Assembly: GCF_026586805.1 (NCBI RefSeq)
Contig: NZ_JAPFHA010000014.1
Span: 53,652 to 117,651 of the forward strand
Reading direction: 5' to 3'
Length of the DNA: 64,000 bases
DNA from: Niveibacterium sp. 24ML
GTDB taxonomy: Bacteria > Pseudomonadota > Gammaproteobacteria > Burkholderiales > Rhodocyclaceae
The notes under the pieces are model-generated. The model made no database searches, was not told the DNA's origin, and worked only from the letters and a program-made list of their open reading frames with translations. Within the stretch, counting starts at the first letter, position 1. The number at the start of each line of letters is the position of its first letter. Positions 49,758-58,602 of this stretch are shown here, one piece after another. The translations under genes were made by a program, and so were the position numbers.

Positions 49758-50490
49758 CTCTTCTTCTACGTTCGATCTGCACCGGCTCGCGTTGGGCGAC
49801 CGGGGCAAAAGCCTTGGCGCGCGCGCGTTGATCGCGCCACGCCGGCGCAACCAGACGCATGCCGCGCACACGTTTGGTTGCCTGAATGACATACGCGCCG
49901 CCCGCAAAAGGCCACCAGCGCGGTCCGGCGCGATCCATGAATCCCCACTGCTCGATCCAGCGTGGCGGCGTCACCGGCGGCACGTAGGCGCCAAAGTCCA
50001 CCCTGCCGGTTTCGAAGCTGAGCAGTTCCAGCCAGTCCTTGAGACGGCGCACGCTGAGGAACTGCCCCTGCCACGGGAAATCGCCCGCCGAGCGCGCGAT
50101 CAGCCGCCTCACGCCCCACAGGCTGAAGGGGTTGAATCCGGTGATGAGCACCTGCCCTTCGGGCACCAGCACACGCTCCACTTCGCGCAACACCTGGTGC
50201 GGATGGGCGGAAAACTCAAGCACATGCGGCAGCACAACCAGATCCACACTCTGCGAAGCAAGCGGCAATTCGTGCGTTTCACTGAGCAGCGACACACTGC
50301 CTGCATTCGAACAGCGAAACTTGAAACCGATGCGATTGTTGCGCAGGTAATCGCATTCGGGCATGCCGATCTGCACCGCATGGAAGCCGAAGACGTCGGC
50401 CACCGCACGATCTGCCTGTGCGTGTTCCCACGAAATCAGGTACCGGCCTTGCGGCGTTTGAATCCAAGCTGCACAACCGGGAATTGACAT
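49750..50490 (-). CDS. Class I SAM-dependent methyltransferase, type 11
   Basis: A 246-aa protein. The SAM-binding region is atypical at motif I ([16 protein letters not shown]), but later motifs are clear: [40 protein letters not shown] and a C-terminal hydrophobic/aromatic segment. It resembles the YafS-like protein encoded beside rnhA/dnaQ and gloB in many proteobacteria. The target is unknown. ATG 50490 lies 28 nt from the divergent gloB start, so the promoters overlap the coding regions. It is the first gene of the methyltransferase-rnhA-dnaQ operon. Confidence 0.85.
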   Translation of the reverse strand: MSIPGCAAWIQTPQGRYLISWEHAQADRAVADVFGFHAVQIGMPECDYLRNNRIGFKFRCSNAGSVSLLSETHELPLASQSVDLVVLPHVLEFSAHPHQVLREVERVLVPEGQVLITGFNPFSLWGVRRLIARSAGDFPWQGQFLSVRRLKDWLELLSFETGRVDFGAYVPPVTPPRWIEQWGFMDRAGPRWWPFAGGAYVIQATKRVRGMRLVAPAWRDQRARAKAFAPVAQREPVQIERRRRDD

Positions 50491-50518
50491 CGTGTTCAAG
50501 CTGCCGAGAATGGCCGGG

Positions 50519-51283
50519 ATGCAGATTGTTCCGCTTTCCGCCTTCTCGGACAACTATATCTGGGCCATTGTCGCCCAGGGCCGCTGCGTGGTCGTCGACC
50601 CAGGCGATGCGCGGCCGGTCGAGGGCTTCCTGAAAACGCAAGGCCTGGTGCTGGACGCGATCCTGATCACCCACCATCACGGCGATCACGCCGGCGGTAT
50701 TGGCGCGCTTTGCAGCACAAGCGCCGTGCCCGTGTACGGCCCGGCACACGAGGCGATTGCAGGCATCAGCCATCCCGTGCAAGGCGGCGATTCGCTCACG
50801 CTGCTGGACGGCGCGCTCCCGCTATCGGTGCTGGATGTGCCAGGCCACACGGCGGGGCACATTGCCTACGTCACGCCCGGGGCCGTCTTCTGCGGCGACA
50901 CGCTGTTTTCGGCGGGCTGCGGCCGCCTGTTCGAAGGCAGCCCGGCGCAAATGCACCAATCGCTCGCCACGCTTGCCGCATTGCCGGACGACACAGCGCT
51001 GTACTGCGCGCACGAGTACACGCTGGCGAACCTGCGCTTTGCCACGGCCGTAGAGCCGGGCAACCCGGACATCGCGGCCTACACCGTCCAGTGCCAGGCC
51101 CAGCGCGCAGCGGACACCTCCACCTTGCCCAGCAGCATTGGCCTTGAGAAACGCGTCAATCCCTTCCTGCGTTGCAGCACGCCAGCGGTTCGCCACGCTG
51201 CCGAGGGCTTTGCAGAGGCCCCCTTGCCCGACACGACGGCGGTGTTCGCGGCACTGCGCCGCTGGAAGAACGAGTTCCGTTGA
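50519..51283 (+). CDS. gloB: Hydroxyacylglutathione hydrolase (glyoxalase II)
   Basis: A 254-aa metallo-beta-lactamase-fold enzyme. The dinuclear metal motif THHHGDH is at residues 51-57, DVPGHTAGHIAYV and FCGDTLFSAGCGRLFEG follow, and YCAHEYTLANLRFA with the C-terminal RVNPFLRC substrate-binding segment is typical of GloB. It hydrolyses S-lactoylglutathione to lactate and glutathione in methylglyoxal detoxification. ATG 50519 (MQIVPLSAFSDNYIW) matches the conserved GloB N-terminus, with GAGA 10 nt upstream. It converges on the diguanylate cyclase gene, 2 nt apart. Confidence 0.96.
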   Translation: MQIVPLSAFSDNYIWAIVAQGRCVVVDPGDARPVEGFLKTQGLVLDAILITHHHGDHAGGIGALCSTSAVPVYGPAHEAIAGISHPVQGGDSLTLLDGALPLSVLDVPGHTAGHIAYVTPGAVFCGDTLFSAGCGRLFEGSPAQMHQSLATLAALPDDTALYCAHEYTLANLRFATAVEPGNPDIAAYTVQCQAQRAADTSTLPSSIGLEKRVNPFLRCSTPAVRHAAEGFAEAPLPDTTAVFAALRRWKNEFR

Positions 51284-51285
51284 AA

Positions 51286-52236
51286 TCAGTCGTGGTTCAA
51301 GGCCAGTTGCGCTCGGTTACGACCGTTGCGCTTGGCTTCATACAAAGCCGCGTCGGCCAGCGCCAGCAAGGCTGCCGGCGTGCTGACTTCGCGCGGCGGC
51401 ACCGCCGCGGCGGCGCCGAGGCTGATCGTGACGAAAGGTTGCCCGGCCGCCGGGGCGTGCGCTAGGGCCATTTCATTGACGGCGATCCGCATGCCTTCGG
51501 CCACCAGCATCGCGCCTTCGGCATCGGTATCCGGCAGGATCGCCGCGAACTCCTCGCCCCCGTAGCGCGCGACCAGGTCGGCCGGCCGCTTCACCTGACC
51601 GGCCAGACATGCAGCCACGCGGCGCAGGCATTCATCGCCGCCCTGATGGCCGAAGTGATCGTTGTATCGCTTGAAGTAGTCCACATCACACACCACCAGC
51701 GCGATCGGCGCGCCGCGCCGCTGCGCCCGCCGCCATTCGCGGATCAGCGTGGCGTCGTACTGGCGCCGGTTGGCGATACCGGTGAGGCCGTCGATCGACG
51801 AAAGACGCTGCAATTCGCGATTGGCATCGTCGAGGCGGCGGGTCAACACCACCAGCGAATAACGCATCTGCGAAATGCGCTGCATCGCGCGAACCTTGGC
51901 CGCGAGCACAATCGAACTGAGCGGCTTGAAGAGGTAGTCATCCCCTCCCACTTCGATGCCGCGCCGCAAATCGTCGTCGCCCGTGCGGGCGGAGAGAAAG
52001 ATGATCGGCGTCCACTCGCCGTGCTGTTCCAGTTGCCGGATGCGCTTTGCGACCTCGAAACCGTCCATGCCGGGCAGGATCACATCCAGCAAGACCAGTT
52101 CCGGGCGATGCGCCTTGAACAGCTCTATCCCCGCTTCGCCTTCACGCGCAACCAGCGGCTCGATGCCGATGGCGCGCAACTGATGCGCAATCAAAGTGGC
52201 GCTTGTCAGTGAATCTTCGATCAGAAGCGCCTTCAT
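51286..52236 (-). CDS. Response regulator diguanylate cyclase (REC-GGDEF)
   Basis: A 316-aa PleD/WspR-like protein. The receiver (residues 1-120) has the phosphoacceptor in LVLLDVILPGMDGFE. The GGDEF domain has an intact GGEEF active site in RYGGEEFAAILP, and RPAD five residues before it is a complete inhibitory I-site (RxxD). It should make c-di-GMP with feedback control. It opposes the HD-GYP phosphodiesterase found earlier in the window. ATG 52236 was chosen because MKALLIEDSLTSA begins the receiver. It is divergent from mltD. Confidence 0.93.
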   Translation of the reverse strand: MKALLIEDSLTSATLIAHQLRAIGIEPLVAREGEAGIELFKAHRPELVLLDVILPGMDGFEVAKRIRQLEQHGEWTPIIFLSARTGDDDLRRGIEVGGDDYLFKPLSSIVLAAKVRAMQRISQMRYSLVVLTRRLDDANRELQRLSSIDGLTGIANRRQYDATLIREWRRAQRRGAPIALVVCDVDYFKRYNDHFGHQGGDECLRRVAACLAGQVKRPADLVARYGGEEFAAILPDTDAEGAMLVAEGMRIAVNEMALAHAPAAGQPFVTISLGAAAAVPPREVSTPAALLALADAALYEAKRNGRNRAQLALNHD

Positions 52237-52335
52237 GCCGCCCTCACGGCGCGAAAAGCCCCCGCCTTCACCCAAACCGGTCATCGATCCGCCCTCCGGC
52301 GTCTGGCCGCCGCAACCCCATGAAACAAAAGCATT

Positions 52336-52365
52336 TTGACCCTGCCGTCCGCAGCCCGATACAAT
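52336..52365 (+). promoter_or_regulatory. mltD: Predicted mltD promoter
   Basis: TTGACC (52336-52341) and TACAAT (52360-52365) are spaced 18 nt apart. Transcription would start near 52372, which supports ATG 52398 as the translation start over the upstream ATG at 52320. Confidence 0.6.
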
Positions 52366-52397
52366 CTCGCCTTTGCAAGTCGCCGGACCCTATCCCC

Positions 52398-53783
52398 ATG
52401 CAGTCTATCGCGCGCCGAGCCGCTGCGCTGCTCTGTTTTGCAGCCGCTCAGGCCCTTACCACCGCTGGGATCGCAGTTGCCGACGACGCCGAGCTGTCGA
52501 GCACGGTCCGGGCCGCCGTCGACGCGCCCGCAGCCAGCCCGGCCGGCACCGACATCAGTGCCGTCTCCAACATCGACCTCTCGCGCCTGGGTACCCCCTC
52601 GGTCGCCACGATCGACCTCACCAGCGAATCCTCCGACCTCTGGCAGCGCATGCGCCAGGGTTTTGCCATGCGCGATCTGACCATGGATCTGGTGACCGAC
52701 CGGCAGATCTGGTATCTGGCGCGGCCGGGCGCCTTGAGGGTGATGTTCGAGCGCGGGCGCAAGTACCTTTTCTACATCGTCGAAGAGCTTGAAAAGCGCG
52801 GCATGCCGACCGAACTGGCGTTGCTGCCCATGGTGGAAAGTGCCTTCAATCCGATGGCCTACTCCTCGGCGCGCGCCTCCGGCCTGTGGCAGTTCATCCC
52901 CTCCACCGGCAAAGACTTTAATCTGGACCAGAACTGGTGGGTCGACGAGCGGCGCGACGTGATCGCCTCAACCAATGCCGCGCTGACCTACCTGCAGGCG
53001 CTCTACGAAATGCACGGCGACTGGCATCTCGCGCTGGCCTCGTACAACTGGGGGGAAAACGCGGTTGCCCGCGCCGTGGCCAAGAACCGTGCGGCCGGCC
53101 TGCCAACCGAGTTTGCCTACCTGAGCATGCCGCAGGAAACCCGCTACTACGTCCCCAAGTTGCAGGCGCTCAAGAACATCATCGCCAGCCCGCAATCGTT
53201 CGGCTTCACGCTACCGCCAATTCCGAACGAGCCCTACTTCGTTTCGGTGGGGCCGCGCGGGGGCATGGATCTTCACGCTGCAGCCCAACTGGCGGAGATG
53301 CCGATCAAGGATTTCCTGGAGCTCAATCCGTCCTTCAACCGGCCCGTCATCCCGGGGCAGTCCGACCAGCATGTGATCCTGCCCAAGGACAAGGCGGACA
53401 CCTTCATCAGCAACCTTGAGCAGGCCGAGCACCCCTTGCTGAGCTGGCAAACCTACACGCTCCAGCGCAACGAACGGGTGGAGCAAGTCGCACAGCGTTT
53501 CGGCATTTCGCCGACAAAACTGCGCGAGGTGAACGGGCTCGGGCCACGCATGCGCCCCACCGCTGGCTACACCTTGTTGGTGCCATCGCAGCAGGGGCTG
53601 GGCACCGTCGAGAGCGCGCCGGTGCTGGCCCCCAAACTGGCCTTTGCCGCGACGCCCAAAAGCCCGCCACCACGGCTGGGCAAACAGCCCAACAGCAGCA
53701 AGGCCAGAAAGGCCTCTACCCGCAAGGCTTCGGCAACAAGCAGCAAGCAGCGACCAATCACAAGCAAGCGAAAGCGTAAATAG
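52398..53783 (+). CDS. mltD: Membrane-bound lytic murein transglycosylase D
   Basis: A 461-aa envelope enzyme. The signal peptide (ending GIAVA near residue 28) lacks a clear lipobox. The SLT catalytic domain has Glu147 in LLPMVESAFNP and the hallmark SGLWQFIPSTGK. Two LysM-like repeats follow: one degenerate near residues 275-335 and a clearer one (YTLQRNERVEQVAQRFGI) near 350-395. The tail from about residue 410 is rich in Lys, Arg and Ser. It cleaves peptidoglycan glycan strands to anhydromuropeptides. It has one LysM fewer than some MltD relatives. A predicted promoter lies just upstream. Confidence 0.92.
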   Translation: MQSIARRAAALLCFAAAQALTTAGIAVADDAELSSTVRAAVDAPAASPAGTDISAVSNIDLSRLGTPSVATIDLTSESSDLWQRMRQGFAMRDLTMDLVTDRQIWYLARPGALRVMFERGRKYLFYIVEELEKRGMPTELALLPMVESAFNPMAYSSARASGLWQFIPSTGKDFNLDQNWWVDERRDVIASTNAALTYLQALYEMHGDWHLALASYNWGENAVARAVAKNRAAGLPTEFAYLSMPQETRYYVPKLQALKNIIASPQSFGFTLPPIPNEPYFVSVGPRGGMDLHAAAQLAEMPIKDFLELNPSFNRPVIPGQSDQHVILPKDKADTFISNLEQAEHPLLSWQTYTLQRNERVEQVAQRFGISPTKLREVNGLGPRMRPTAGYTLLVPSQQGLGTVESAPVLAPKLAFAATPKSPPPRLGKQPNSSKARKASTRKASATSSKQRPITSKRKRK

Positions 53784-53865
53784 GCGGGTTTTCCGCAATG
53801 TAGTGCTACCGGGCAGTCACGGGTATCATCCTGCGCTTTTGCGACTGCCCTGACTGTTACTGCAG

Positions 53866-54681
53866 ATGCTTCGCCCGCTTGCCTCGATTTTCGCTGCGCT
53901 CTTGCTCTGGGTGGCGCCCGCCATGGCCGCCGACGGCGTCACCGTTGACGAGGCCTCCCGCCTGCGCAAGCTGGTTCCGGCCGAGCAACTTGAGCAGTCC
54001 GCCGGCCAGCAGTACCGCGAAATGCTCGCACAAGCTGCGGCAAAGCGGGCACTCGCCCCCGAAGGCTCACCGGCGCTGCGACGGCTGCGCGGCATTGCGC
54101 AGCGCATCATCCCGTACTCGGCCCGCTTCAACCCGCGCGCCCAACAGTGGAAGTGGGAAGTCAATCTGATCGCATCCAAAGACGCGAACGCCTTCTGCAT
54201 GCCGGGCGGCAAGATCGCGTTCTTCACCGGGCTGATTGATGGGCTAAAGCTCAGCGATGACGAAATCGCCATCGTCATGGGCCACGAAATCGCTCACGCG
54301 CTGCGCGAGCATGCGCGTGAGCGCATTGCCAAGACGCAATTGACACAGCTCGGCGTCGGCCTGCTCGGCCAGTTCATCGGCGACGGCAAGTACACCGAAG
54401 TGTTCAGCGCGGGCGGCAATCTGCTCACGCTAAAGTTCTCGCGCCAGGATGAGAGCGACGCGGATGTGGTGGGTCTCGATCTGGCGGCGCGAGCCGGCTA
54501 CAACCCGCAGGCCGGCATTTCGCTTTGGAAGAAGATGGAAAAAGCCGGCGGCTCGGGCGGCTTTGCCTGGCTATCCACCCATCCTGCCGGCAAGGATCGA
54601 ATCCGGGAGATCGAGCGCCGCCTCCCGGAAGTCATGCCGCTCTATGAGCGGGCGCGCAGTTCAACAACGACGAAAGGCTGA
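53866..54681 (+). CDS. M48 family metallopeptidase (exported, LoiP/BepA-like)
   Basis: A 271-aa zinc peptidase. A signal peptide (about residues 1-22, ending PAMA) precedes the catalytic core with HEIAH at 140-144, the third zinc ligand Glu in QDESDADVVGL, and STHPAGKDRIREIERRLP, the family's C-terminal substrate-cleft segment. It acts in the periplasm, probably in outer-membrane protein quality control. The preceding Shine-Dalgarno is weak. The marR-type gene starts 4 nt after its stop, so they share a transcript. Confidence 0.92.
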   Translation: MLRPLASIFAALLLWVAPAMAADGVTVDEASRLRKLVPAEQLEQSAGQQYREMLAQAAAKRALAPEGSPALRRLRGIAQRIIPYSARFNPRAQQWKWEVNLIASKDANAFCMPGGKIAFFTGLIDGLKLSDDEIAIVMGHEIAHALREHARERIAKTQLTQLGVGLLGQFIGDGKYTEVFSAGGNLLTLKFSRQDESDADVVGLDLAARAGYNPQAGISLWKKMEKAGGSGGFAWLSTHPAGKDRIREIERRLPEVMPLYERARSSTTTKG

Positions 54682-54685
54682 AACG

Positions 54686-55159
54686 ATGGCGAGCGAAGCC
54701 CCGATTTTCACCGCGGAGACATACAAGGTGCAGGACAGTTTTGGTTTCATGATCAACGCGCTGCGCGCGCGGATGATGGCGGTGATGGATCGAGAGCTCG
54801 CACCGCTGGGCATCACCAGTGCGCAGTGGGCGGTACTGGTGCAGATTGCGGACACCCCCGGCGTGACGGCGGCCACGCTTTGCCGCCGCGTGCACTACGA
54901 CACCGGATCGATGACGCGCATGCTCGACCGGCTTGAAGAAAAGGCGCTGATCCGGCGCGCCCGGAGCGACCACGATCGCCGCGCGGCCTACCTGCATCTG
55001 ACCGAAACCGGTAACGACGTATACCAGAAGCTGCCCGAATACGCGGTGAAGGTGCTCAACGCGCATTTCGAAGGCTTCAGCGCCGACGAGGTGACCCTGC
55101 TTCGTGGCCTGATGAGCCGCATGCTTGCAAACTCGGAGCGCCTGCTGGCAGGCAACTGA
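54686..55159 (+). CDS. MarR family transcriptional regulator
   Basis: A 157-aa winged-helix regulator. The DNA-recognition region is GVTAATLCRRVHYDTGSMTR and the wing is RRARSDHDRRAAYLHLTETG, both typical of MarR. AAAGG lies 8 nt before ATG 54686. It follows the M48 peptidase gene by 4 nt and ends at a strong bidirectional terminator. Its target genes and ligand cannot be inferred; autoregulation of the peptidase operon is possible. Confidence 0.92.
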   Translation: MASEAPIFTAETYKVQDSFGFMINALRARMMAVMDRELAPLGITSAQWAVLVQIADTPGVTAATLCRRVHYDTGSMTRMLDRLEEKALIRRARSDHDRRAAYLHLTETGNDVYQKLPEYAVKVLNAHFEGFSADEVTLLRGLMSRMLANSERLLAGN

Positions 55160-55174
55160 GCGCATCGCAAGCTA

Positions 55175-55208
55175 AACAAAAACGGGCGCCAAGGCGCCCG
55201 TTTTTGTT
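55175..55208. terminator. Bidirectional rho-independent terminator between marR-type gene and tpiA
   Basis: AACAAAAACGGGCGCC (55175-55190) and GGCGCCCGTTTTTGTT (55193-55208) are perfect 16-nt arms. The stem ends in an A-run on one side and a T-run on the other, so it serves both converging genes. Confidence 0.93.
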
Positions 55209-55228
55209 GCAAGCGGATGAGGTATGCC

Positions 55229-56002
55229 TCAGCGCTTGGCGAACGCGTCGGCAGCACCGTTGTACACGCCAACGAACTCTTCAACGATCAGCGATGCGCC
55301 ACCGACCAAGCCGCCGTCGATGTCCGGCATGGCGAACAGGCCCAGCGCATTGCTTGCCTTCACGCTACCACCGTACAGAATGGCGGTTTCTGCAGCAAAC
55401 GCTTCGCCCGCCTTCTTGATGTAGTTGCGGATGAAGGCGTGGGTTTCCTGCGCCATTTCCGGCGTAGCCGTCTTGCCGGTGCCAATCGCCCAGACCGGCT
55501 CGTACGCGATCACGATGGAACCCGGTGCTGCATTCGGAACCGCAGCGAGGATCGCATCCAGTTGCTTGGCCAGCACGGCCTCGGTCTGGTTGCCCACGCG
55601 CTCGGCCTCGGTCTCGCCAACGCACACCACCGGCACCAGGCCGCCGGCGAGCGCGGCAACCGTCTTCTTGCCAACCCACTCGTCGGTTTCGCCGAACAGG
55701 GCGCGGCGCTCAGAGTGGCCGATCACCGCGTAGGTGACGCCAACATCCTTGAGCATGGACACCGAAATCTCGCCGGTGTAAGCACCCTTGTCGTACTCGG
55801 ACACGTCTTGCGAACCAACGCCGATCACCGAACCGGCCGTTTCGGCGACAACCGACTCCAGATAGGCAAACGGCGGGCAAACAGCAATGGCCACACCAGC
55901 CTTGATGGCCGGCACGCCAGCCTTGAGGCCGTCAAGCAGCGCCTTGTTGGCGGCCTTGGAGCCGTTCATCTTCCAGTTGCCGATGACGTAGGTCTTGCGC
56001 AT
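55229..56002 (-). CDS. tpiA: Triosephosphate isomerase
   Basis: A 257-aa TIM barrel. The substrate-binding Asn and Lys are in GNWKMNG, the catalytic His is in VIGHSERR, the catalytic Glu and loop 6 are in AYEPVWAIGTGKTA, and phosphate-binding GGSV and GLVGGASL are near the end. It interconverts dihydroxyacetone phosphate and glyceraldehyde 3-phosphate. AAGGAG lies about 7 nt before the ATG. It has its own promoter region, with a possible -10 TAGAAT inside a palindrome at 56054-56069. Confidence 0.97.
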   Translation of the reverse strand: MRKTYVIGNWKMNGSKAANKALLDGLKAGVPAIKAGVAIAVCPPFAYLESVVAETAGSVIGVGSQDVSEYDKGAYTGEISVSMLKDVGVTYAVIGHSERRALFGETDEWVGKKTVAALAGGLVPVVCVGETEAERVGNQTEAVLAKQLDAILAAVPNAAPGSIVIAYEPVWAIGTGKTATPEMAQETHAFIRNYIKKAGEAFAAETAILYGGSVKASNALGLFAMPDIDGGLVGGASLIVEEFVGVYNGAADAFAKR

Positions 56003-56053
56003 GGGAACTCCTTTTATCGGATTTTTCCGGCCAGGTGGCCGGCGGGGGAAACG

Positions 56054-56069
56054 CGCGATTCTAATCGCG
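56054..56069. promoter_or_regulatory. Palindrome over the probable tpiA -10 box
   Basis: CGCGATT (56054-56060) and AATCGCG (56063-56069) are perfect 7-nt arms around CT. On the minus strand the centre reads TAGAAT, a good -10. It may be a regulator site or chance. Confidence 0.35.
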
Positions 56070-56146
56070 ACGGGGCGCCGACGACACCCGCCAGATCAAA
56101 TCAGCCACGCATTGCACGTGGAAGGGCAGGCCGCTTGTGCCCGCGC

Positions 56147-57520
56147 TCAGGCTTCCAGATCGCGCGCTTTGGCAATGGCATCCTCAACCCGGTCGACGCC
56201 GATCACCTCAAGGCCCGCGATGGCCTGCTTGGGCATGTTCGCCTTGGGGACCAGGGCGATCTTGAAGCCCAGCTTGGCGGCTTCTCGCAAGCGCTCCTGC
56301 CCGCGCGGCGCAGGGCGAATCTCGCCCGCCAGGCCCAGTTCGCCGAACATCGCCAGATCGCGCCTGAGGGGCTTGTTGCGCAGGGACGATACGATCGCCA
56401 GACACACGGCAAGGTCTGCCGCGGGCTCGCCGATCCTTACCCCGCCCACGGCATTGACGAATACGTCCTGATCGGCGCACATCACGCCCGCATGGCGATG
56501 CAGCACCGCGAGCAGCATCGCAAGACGGTTCTGCTCCAGCCCCACGCAAAGCCGGCGCGGGTTTGGCGCATGGGCCGGGTCCACCAGGGCTTGCACCTCA
56601 ACGAGCAGCGGCCGCGTCCCCTCCTGCGTCACCAGCACGCAGGCGCCCGAGACATCTTGCTCGTGCTGCGAGAGGAAGATCGCCGACGGGTTGCTCACGC
56701 CACGCAAGCCCCGCTCCGTCATGGCAAATACGCCCAGTTCATTGACCGCGCCAAAGCGATTCTTAAACGCGCGCACCAGGCGGAAGCTCGACTGCGTATC
56801 GCCCTCGAAGTACAAGACCGCATCGACGATGTGTTCAAGCACCCGCGGGCCGGCAAGCGACCCGTCCTTGGTCACATGCCCCACCAGCACCAGCGCACAG
56901 CCGCTTTGCTTGGCGTAACGGGTCAGTTGTGCAGCGCATTCGCGCACCTGGGCCACCGATCCGGGCGCCGATTGAAGGGCCTCGGAGTACAGCGTCTGGA
57001 TCGAATCAATCACAGCCAGCCGGGGCTTCTGCACCCGCAGGGTTTCGATGATCCGCTCAAGATTGATCTCGGGCAGCATTTCCAGCGCTGAGGCTTCGAG
57101 TTGCAGCCGCTGCGCGCGCAAGGCCACCTGCTCGCCCGATTCTTCACCGCTGACATACACCGCACGGCAATGCACCGACATCGACGCAAGCGCCTGAAGC
57201 AGCAGCGTCGACTTCCCGATCCCGGGATCACCGCCAATCAGCACGACGCCACCCGCCACCAGGCCACCGCCCAGCACCCGGTCGAATTCGTCGATGCCGG
57301 TCGCAAGGCGCGAATGCGCTTGCGGTGTGAAGTCGGCGAGCTTCTTGATCTGGCTGACCTCACCGGCGAGCGCCGCAAACCGGCTGCTGGCAGCACCAGC
57401 CGGCGCCGCAACCGTTTCGACCAGTGTGTTCCACTGCCCGCACGCCGGGCATTGCCCCTGCCAGCGTGGCGCCTGCCCACCGCAGTCGCTGCACTGGTAA
57501 ACCGTCTTGAGCTTGGCCAT
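56147..57520 (-). CDS. radA: DNA repair protein RadA
   Basis: A 457-aa RecA-like branch-migration ATPase. The N-terminal zinc finger has CSDC at residues 10-13 and CPAC at 24-27, Walker A is GGDPGIGKST, the RadA-specific motif is KNRFG, and the C-terminal domain is Lon-protease-like (GGVRIGEPAADLAVCLAI, RRDLAMFGELGLAGEIRP). It acts in recombination intermediates. Its ATG overlaps the alr stop by 1 nt (TGATG). Confidence 0.97.
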   Translation of the reverse strand: MAKLKTVYQCSDCGGQAPRWQGQCPACGQWNTLVETVAAPAGAASSRFAALAGEVSQIKKLADFTPQAHSRLATGIDEFDRVLGGGLVAGGVVLIGGDPGIGKSTLLLQALASMSVHCRAVYVSGEESGEQVALRAQRLQLEASALEMLPEINLERIIETLRVQKPRLAVIDSIQTLYSEALQSAPGSVAQVRECAAQLTRYAKQSGCALVLVGHVTKDGSLAGPRVLEHIVDAVLYFEGDTQSSFRLVRAFKNRFGAVNELGVFAMTERGLRGVSNPSAIFLSQHEQDVSGACVLVTQEGTRPLLVEVQALVDPAHAPNPRRLCVGLEQNRLAMLLAVLHRHAGVMCADQDVFVNAVGGVRIGEPAADLAVCLAIVSSLRNKPLRRDLAMFGELGLAGEIRPAPRGQERLREAAKLGFKIALVPKANMPKQAIAGLEVIGVDRVEDAIAKARDLEA

Positions 57521-58602
57521 CAGGGCGCTTCGGTCACCGACACCGGTACGCGCTTGGCGATCGCGCAGAACAACTCGTAGCTGATCGTGCCGGCTGCCGC
57601 TGCCACTTCGTCCGCGGGCAGGCCGCGCCCCCAGAGCACCACCTCGGCCCCGACCGCTGCATCGGGAATATCGGTGATGTCACACGCCAGCATGTCCATC
57701 GAAACCCGCCCAAGCGTCTGCGTACGCCGCCCGGCAACCAGGATCGGCGTGCCGGTGGGCGCATGGCGCGGATAACCGTCGGCGTAGCCACACGCCACAA
57801 TGCCCACGCGCGTCGGCCGCTCCGCCACGAAGCGGCCGCCGTAGCCGACCGCCTCGCCCGGTGAAAGTGACTGCACCGCGATCAAGCGGGACTCGAAGTG
57901 CATGGCGGGCCGAAGGCCGAGTGATTCGGCGCTGGCCAAGGCAGGCATCGGCGATCCGCCGTAAAGCATGATGCCGGGGCGCACCCAGTCGCGCGCCGCT
58001 TCCGGGAAGCGCAGGATGGCGGCCGAATTGGCCACGCTATGGGGCAGGTTCAGGGAGTCGCACGCGGCATCAAAACGCGCGAGTTGCGTGGCAATACCCG
58101 CTTCGTCGTCGGCGCGGGCAAAGTGCGTCATCAAGGTCACATTGGCCACGTTGCGGGCGCCCTTCAAGCGCGACACCAGGGCAAGGGCTTGCTCGGGCGC
58201 AAAGCCGAGACGATTCATCCCGGTATTCAACTTGAGGAAGACCTCAATCGGCTGATCGAGCGACTCGGTTTCAAGCATGCGGATCTGCTCGCGGTCATGC
58301 ACGGTCAGCCCCAGGCGCAAGCGCCCGGCAAGGCGGGTGTCGGCCGCGTCGAATGCACCTTCGAGCATCAGCAAGGGGTGATCGATGCCGGCGGCACGCA
58401 AGGCCTCAGCCTCGGCGAAGTCGAGCATCGCAAACCCGTCCGCCACCGGCGCGGCCGCCTTCGCGCAGCGCAGCAGGCCATGACCGTACGCGTCAGCCTT
58501 GATGACTGCCCACGCGCGCGAGGCCGGCGCGGCGGCCTTGGCCCGCAGGTAGTTCGCACGAAAAGCGGCTGGATCGACCGTGACGCGAATCGGTCTAGGC
58601 AT
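57520..58602 (-). CDS. alr: Alanine racemase
   Basis: A 360-aa PLP enzyme. The Schiff-base Lys35 is in AVIKADAYGHG, HSVANSAAILRFP follows, and the catalytic Tyr region is AVGYGGRFVA. VSMDMLACDIT near the end is typical of Alr/DadX. It makes D-alanine for peptidoglycan. ATG 58602 (MPRPIRVTVD) gives the usual N-terminus. The start overlaps the LysR stop by 8 nt and the stop overlaps radA by 1 nt, so LysR-alr-radA form one overlapping chain. Confidence 0.95.
   Translation of the reverse strand: MPRPIRVTVDPAAFRANYLRAKAAAPASRAWAVIKADAYGHGLLRCAKAAAPVADGFAMLDFAEAEALRAAGIDHPLLMLEGAFDAADTRLAGRLRLGLTVHDREQIRMLETESLDQPIEVFLKLNTGMNRLGFAPEQALALVSRLKGARNVANVTLMTHFARADDEAGIATQLARFDAACDSLNLPHSVANSAAILRFPEAARDWVRPGIMLYGGSPMPALASAESLGLRPAMHFESRLIAVQSLSPGEAVGYGGRFVAERPTRVGIVACGYADGYPRHAPTGTPILVAGRRTQTLGRVSMDMLACDITDIPDAAVGAEVVLWGRGLPADEVAAAAGTISYELFCAIAKRVPVSVTEAP

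Noticed and set aside
52320..52397. Start of mltD at the ATG at 52320.
   Set aside because: It would lie upstream of the best predicted promoter and would place 26 residues before the signal peptide.
56022..56045. A rho-independent terminator in the tpiA leader (CCGGCC-N4-GGCCGG next to a run of A or T).
   Set aside because: The T-run is on the wrong side of the stem for either direction of transcription expected there.
55217..57091. Plus-strand open frame of 624 codons opposite tpiA and radA.
   Set aside because: It crosses two well-supported genes and an intergenic region and shows no protein features.
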